DNA of 15,793 nucleotides from DASQDT01 sp036380435 (GTDB taxonomy: Bacteria; Acidobacteriota; Blastocatellia; Pyrinomonadales; Pyrinomonadaceae). Shown here one piece after another: positions 13,317 to 15,793 of this stretch. Positions within the stretch are counted from its first letter, which is position 1. Each line of letters starts with the position of its first letter. Below the pieces are notes generated by a model. The model had not been told where the DNA came from, did not search any database, and saw only the letters and a list, made by a program, of their open reading frames with translations. A program made the translations under genes and the position numbers. The stretch is taken from the NCBI GenBank assembly GCA_036380435.1, contig DASVES010000028.1:1-15793 (forward strand), read 5' to 3'.

Positions 13317-13436
13317 AGCCGTCAATCGTCAATCGTGAATCGTGAAAGTTGTTGCTGCCCTGGCCTGAGATTGTACCATTCGGGCCGGGCTGCCGCTCAA
13401 CCGCGATTGACGATCCACGATTTTCGATTTACGGCT
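13317..13436. repeat. Heptad palindrome, CGTNAAT family
   Basis: Arms 13317-13345 and 13408-13436, 29 bases each and four heptads plus one, agree at 24 of 29 positions as inverted repeats. The loop is 62 bases. It fills the gap between the crp-like stop codon (13437-13439) and the yacG ATG (13314-13316) with no spare base on either side. Confidence 0.85.
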
Positions 13437-14156
13437 TTATCGAAGTGACGCTACGGCGCTGGCGGCCGGGGTGCGGATTAAAATTTTTCGGTCAACGAAG
13501 TCGATGATGCCGGCGCGGCGCATGGCGTTCAAGCGGACGGTGACGCTCTCGCGCGTGGAGCCGACGATGGAGGCGATCTCGCGGTGTGGCAGGTTGAGGT
13601 CGATGAGCACGCCGCCGGCCTCGGCGCGGCCGTAGCGTTCGGAGAGTTCGACGAGGAGCTTGTCGAGACGGGCCGGGATGGCGTCGAGGGCGAAGTCGGC
13701 CATCCGCCGCTCGGCACGGGAAAGCCGTTGACCGACAAGGCGGAAGGTGCAATCATAAAGCTCGCGATCCCCCGACATCGCCTCGCGAAACTCCCCCACA
13801 GGAATGCGTATCAGGCGCGCGTTCTCGTAGGCCACGGCGCTGCGCTCGCGCGCACCCGGCCCGTAGAGGGCCGACTCGCCGAAGAGCGCGCCGGGGCCGA
13901 TGATGTCGATAACGGCCTCGCGGGCGGTCTCGTCTTCGATGGAGCAGATTTTGACGCGGCCGCGGGCGATGAGGTAGAGCGTGTCGGCCTGGTCGCCGCG
14001 GCGGTAGATGAAGCGGCGGCGGCGCACGTCGAGGGCGGAGGAGGCGTGCGCCAGACGGGCGAGCAGTTCGCCGCCCAGTCGGGGGCCGATCTCGGAGTGG
14101 AGGATGATCTCAGCGCGTTCTTCCGTGGTCAGATCGCAGGCGCGTCGGTGTGACAT
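13437..14156 (-). CDS. Crp/Fnr-family transcriptional regulator
   Basis: A 239-residue DNA-binding regulator. Residues about 25-145 form the cyclic-nucleotide-binding-type jelly roll (FIYRRGDQADTLYLIARGRVKI, GPGALFGESALYG), linked by the long dimerisation helix (LYDCTFRLVGQRLSRAERRMADF) to a winged helix (about 160-230) whose recognition region is LPHREIASIVGSTRESVTVRLN followed by the wing GIIDFVDRKILI. Cysteines typical of the Fnr iron-sulfur cluster are not arranged at the N-terminus, so oxygen sensing by a cluster is unlikely. The phosphate-binding loop after GES lacks the exact RAA of cAMP-binding Crp, so the effector is unknown. ATG at 14156 has only weak GAGG about ten bases upstream. 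It heads the minus-strand run. Confidence 0.9.
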   Translation of the reverse strand: MSHRRACDLTTEERAEIILHSEIGPRLGGELLARLAHASSALDVRRRRFIYRRGDQADTLYLIARGRVKICSIEDETAREAVIDIIGPGALFGESALYGPGARERSAVAYENARLIRIPVGEFREAMSGDRELYDCTFRLVGQRLSRAERRMADFALDAIPARLDKLLVELSERYGRAEAGGVLIDLNLPHREIASIVGSTRESVTVRLNAMRRAGIIDFVDRKILIRTPAASAVASLR

Positions 14157-14467
14157 GATCGGGGGCCTCGGGCGATGCCGTCGCCTCGGGAAAATTTTAC
14201 AGGAGTCGGCGGAATTCTTGCGCGCGCGGGATGTACGTGTCCCGGCGGAAACCCTTTGACTCGGCTGACCTGAGTGGATTTTTACAGATGCGGAAAACGA
14301 TTTTAGAAGCGCGAGGTGATTTTATTGATTTCGCGTGCGTCCGAATGAGGACGAGGGCAAGCTTTCGAACAGACGCGAACGAACCCTTCAACCTTGCTGA
14401 CGACGCACTCTAGCATGAAGCAGCGGGGGGTGCAAGGGATGTTTTTTTGAGGCCGAACGAACCTGGC
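14157..14467. other. Divergent intergenic region, Crp-like versus diguanylate cyclase
   Basis: These 311 bases hold no gene I can support. On the minus strand, TAAAAT at 14194-14199 preceded by TG may be the -10 for the regulator, with no good -35. GCCTCGGG occurs twice (14164-14171, 14182-14189) in the presumed leader. On the plus strand TTGACT (14256-14261) lacks a convincing -10, and TAGCAT at 14411-14416 is a weak candidate. A run of seven T ends at 14447. No heptad palindrome is present, in contrast to most co-directional gaps here. Confidence 0.5.
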
Positions 14468-15400
14468 ATGATGGGAAAATTCAAAATTCTGATCGTCGAT
14501 GACGAGCCGGATAAGCTGGAAATGCTGACCGTCGCGCTCCGCATGGAGGGCTACACCGTCCACACGGCCGTGGACGGCGTGACCGGATTAGCCGTGGTCG
14601 AGGCGCGTCATCCCGACCTCATCATCACCGACGTGATGATGCCCCGGATGGACGGCTACGAGATGGCCCGGCGCGTCCGCCAGAACCCACTGACGCGCTT
14701 CATCCCGATCATCATCCAGTCGGCCGCGCGCCACGAGCCGCAGGACATCCGCATGGGTTTCGAGATCGGCGCGCTCGGCTACTTCACAGACCCTTCGGAC
14801 ATTCCCCTACTCCTCGCCCGCACGCGCACGCTCCTCGAATTCAAAAACTACCTCGACAGTTGCGAGGAGGCGGCCTTCACCGATCACCTGACGGGACTGG
14901 CCAACCGCCGCCGCTTCGAGCGCCAGTTGGGCCGCGAGGTGGAGCGCAGCCGCCGCTACGGCCACAACGTCTGCCTGCTTCTGGCCGACATCGACAACTT
15001 CAAGAGTGTGAACGATACCTACGGCCACGAGGCGGGCGACGAGGCGCTGCGGGCGGTGGCGAACGTCTTGCAGTCGGGCACGCGCGGCATCGACACGGGC
15101 GCGCGCCTCGGCGGCGACGAGCTGGCCGTGCTCCTGCCCGAGACCGGCTTCAAACGCGGCATGGAGGTGGCCGAACGCCTGCGCGCGGCCGTCGCCTCGC
15201 TGGGCATCCCCGCGTCCGGCGGCGTCACGGCCAGCTTCGGTCTGGCCGAGTTCCCGACCTGCGCGCGCGACGAGCGCGAGCTGTTCGCCGCCGCCGATCA
15301 GGCCCTCTACGAGGCCAAGCGACAGGGACGCGACTGCGTCCGCTGCGCGCAGCCCAGCGCGCCCGAGCCGAACCCGGCGCCCGCGCTGGGCGTATCATAA
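14468..15400 (+). CDS. Diguanylate cyclase, REC-GGDEF response regulator
   Basis: A 310-residue cytoplasmic protein joining a receiver domain (1-125) to a GGDEF domain (140-300), expected to make cyclic di-GMP from two GTP. The receiver has the acidic pair D11-D12 in IVDDEPDK and phosphoacceptor D55 in ITDVMMPRMDG. The conserved lysine is absent: where YxxKP is expected the sequence reads YFTDP with D108. The cyclase domain begins DHLTGLANRR and has DIDNFKSVNDTYGHEAGD. The signature is GGDEL (215-219) instead of GGDEF, with the two glycines and the acidic pair retained. An inhibitory RxxD site, R206-D209, sits at the usual distance before it. ATG 14468 is chosen over an in-frame TTG at 14447 because it directly precedes KFKILIVDDE. 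No sensor kinase is nearby. Confidence 0.93.
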   Translation: MMGKFKILIVDDEPDKLEMLTVALRMEGYTVHTAVDGVTGLAVVEARHPDLIITDVMMPRMDGYEMARRVRQNPLTRFIPIIIQSAARHEPQDIRMGFEIGALGYFTDPSDIPLLLARTRTLLEFKNYLDSCEEAAFTDHLTGLANRRRFERQLGREVERSRRYGHNVCLLLADIDNFKSVNDTYGHEAGDEALRAVANVLQSGTRGIDTGARLGGDELAVLLPETGFKRGMEVAERLRAAVASLGIPASGGVTASFGLAEFPTCARDERELFAAADQALYEAKRQGRDCVRCAQPSAPEPNPAPALGVS

Positions 15401-15405
15401 AGCGG

Positions 15406-15484
15406 CAGAAGTCAGGAGTCAGGAGTCAGAATAAACACATGTCGCTCTCTTCATTCTGACTTCTGACTTCTGACTTCTGACTCC
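15406..15484. repeat. Heptad palindrome, GTCAGRA family
   Basis: The left arm at 15406-15432 and right arm at 15453-15479 agree at 25 of 27 positions as inverted repeats, with a 20-base loop. The right array continues with one partial heptad to 15484. Units are GTCAGGA on the left and GTCAGAA on the right. It starts five bases after the diguanylate cyclase stop and precedes a co-directional gene. Confidence 0.85.
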
Positions 15485-15509
15485 CGATTTTCTTCTGAAA
15501 GGTTGAGTA

Positions 15510-15793
15510 ATGGCTGATTACAAGGACAGGCTGGACGAGTGGCGCGATGCGGCGCGGCGCAAGGCGCGTGAGCTGGACGAGAAGTATGGCATCAAGGATC
15601 GCGTCGAGGAGGGCGCGCGGGTGGCGAGCGACGCGGCGCGGCGCGGGGCCGACAAGGTGGCGGGCGAGGCCGCGCGTGCGCGCGAAGAGGCCGAGCGTCT
15701 GGCCGAAGACTTCGACCTGCGCGAGCGCGCCGACGAAGTACGCACGCACGCCGAGCGCGCGGCCGAGGAGGCGACGCGTCGCGCGCGCGAGGC
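15510..15793 (+). CDS. Ala/Glu/Arg-rich helical protein, 3' end beyond window
   Basis: An open frame of 94 codons from ATG 15510 to the window end without a stop. GAAAGG at 15497-15502 gives a good ribosome binding site seven bases upstream. The protein begins MADYKDRLDEWRDAARRKA and goes on with nearly uninterrupted charged helix rich in Ala, Glu, Arg and Asp, for example GADKVAGEAARAREEAERLA. There are no cysteines and no membrane segment so far. The pattern suggests an amphipathic or coiled-coil protein of the apolipoprotein or LEA-like kind, or the N-terminal helix of a larger membrane protein. Low complexity and the missing C-terminus prevent a firm call. Confidence 0.6.
   Translation, partial: MADYKDRLDEWRDAARRKARELDEKYGIKDRVEEGARVASDAARRGADKVAGEAARAREEAERLAEDFDLRERADEVRTHAERAAEEATRRARE

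Noticed and set aside
14197..14413. Two overlapping small frames in the divergent intergenic region
   Set aside because: They are on opposite strands over the same bases, have no ribosome binding site, and match no family I know.

Overview
The window is GC-rich bacterial DNA, densely packed, with genes in two co-directional runs. No rRNA, tRNA, transposase or CRISPR array is visible. The gene content (VWFA-related protein, PGPGW-like membrane protein, LolA-like proteins) and the repeat-filled intergenic spaces suggest Acidobacteriota, perhaps Blastocatellia. That assignment is an inference from style and needs a marker-gene search.

Plus-strand run, 1-9914: a GlcD-type FAD oxidase, an HD-domain phosphohydrolase, a PGPGW-like membrane protein, a lipoprotein of the LolA/LolB type, a four-helix-bundle (S23/Avd-like) protein, a MacB/LolC-type permease, a LolD-type ATPase, a small one-helix membrane protein, a periplasmic LolA-like protein behind a clear sigma70-type promoter, a radical SAM enzyme with a cysteine-rich tail, and a secreted VWFA-related protein. 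The lipoprotein, permease, ATPase, small membrane protein and LolA-like gene together look like a lipoprotein-trafficking cluster.

Minus-strand run, read from 14156 down to 9930: a Crp/Fnr regulator, the gyrase inhibitor YacG, a TlpA-like thioredoxin lipoprotein, pyruvate kinase, and a TPR membrane protein interrupted by two apparent +1 frameshifts. This run converges on the VWFA gene. Divergent from the Crp gene is a REC-GGDEF diguanylate cyclase (14468-15400), followed by the start of an Ala/Glu/Arg-rich helical protein cut by the window end.

The most unusual content is between the genes. At least eight intergenic palindromes are each built from about four tandem degenerate heptanucleotides on one arm and their reverse complement on the other. 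At least five unrelated heptamer sequences are used, and the commonest arm length is 29 bases (4 x 7 + 1). All lie between co-directional genes, often touching the upstream stop codon and ending 8-9 bases before the next ATG. In one copy (3959-4389) the short loop is replaced by the four-helix-bundle gene, which fits almost exactly between the arms. This looks like a small ORF-bearing element with ORF-less relatives, and is my candidate for an undescribed system.
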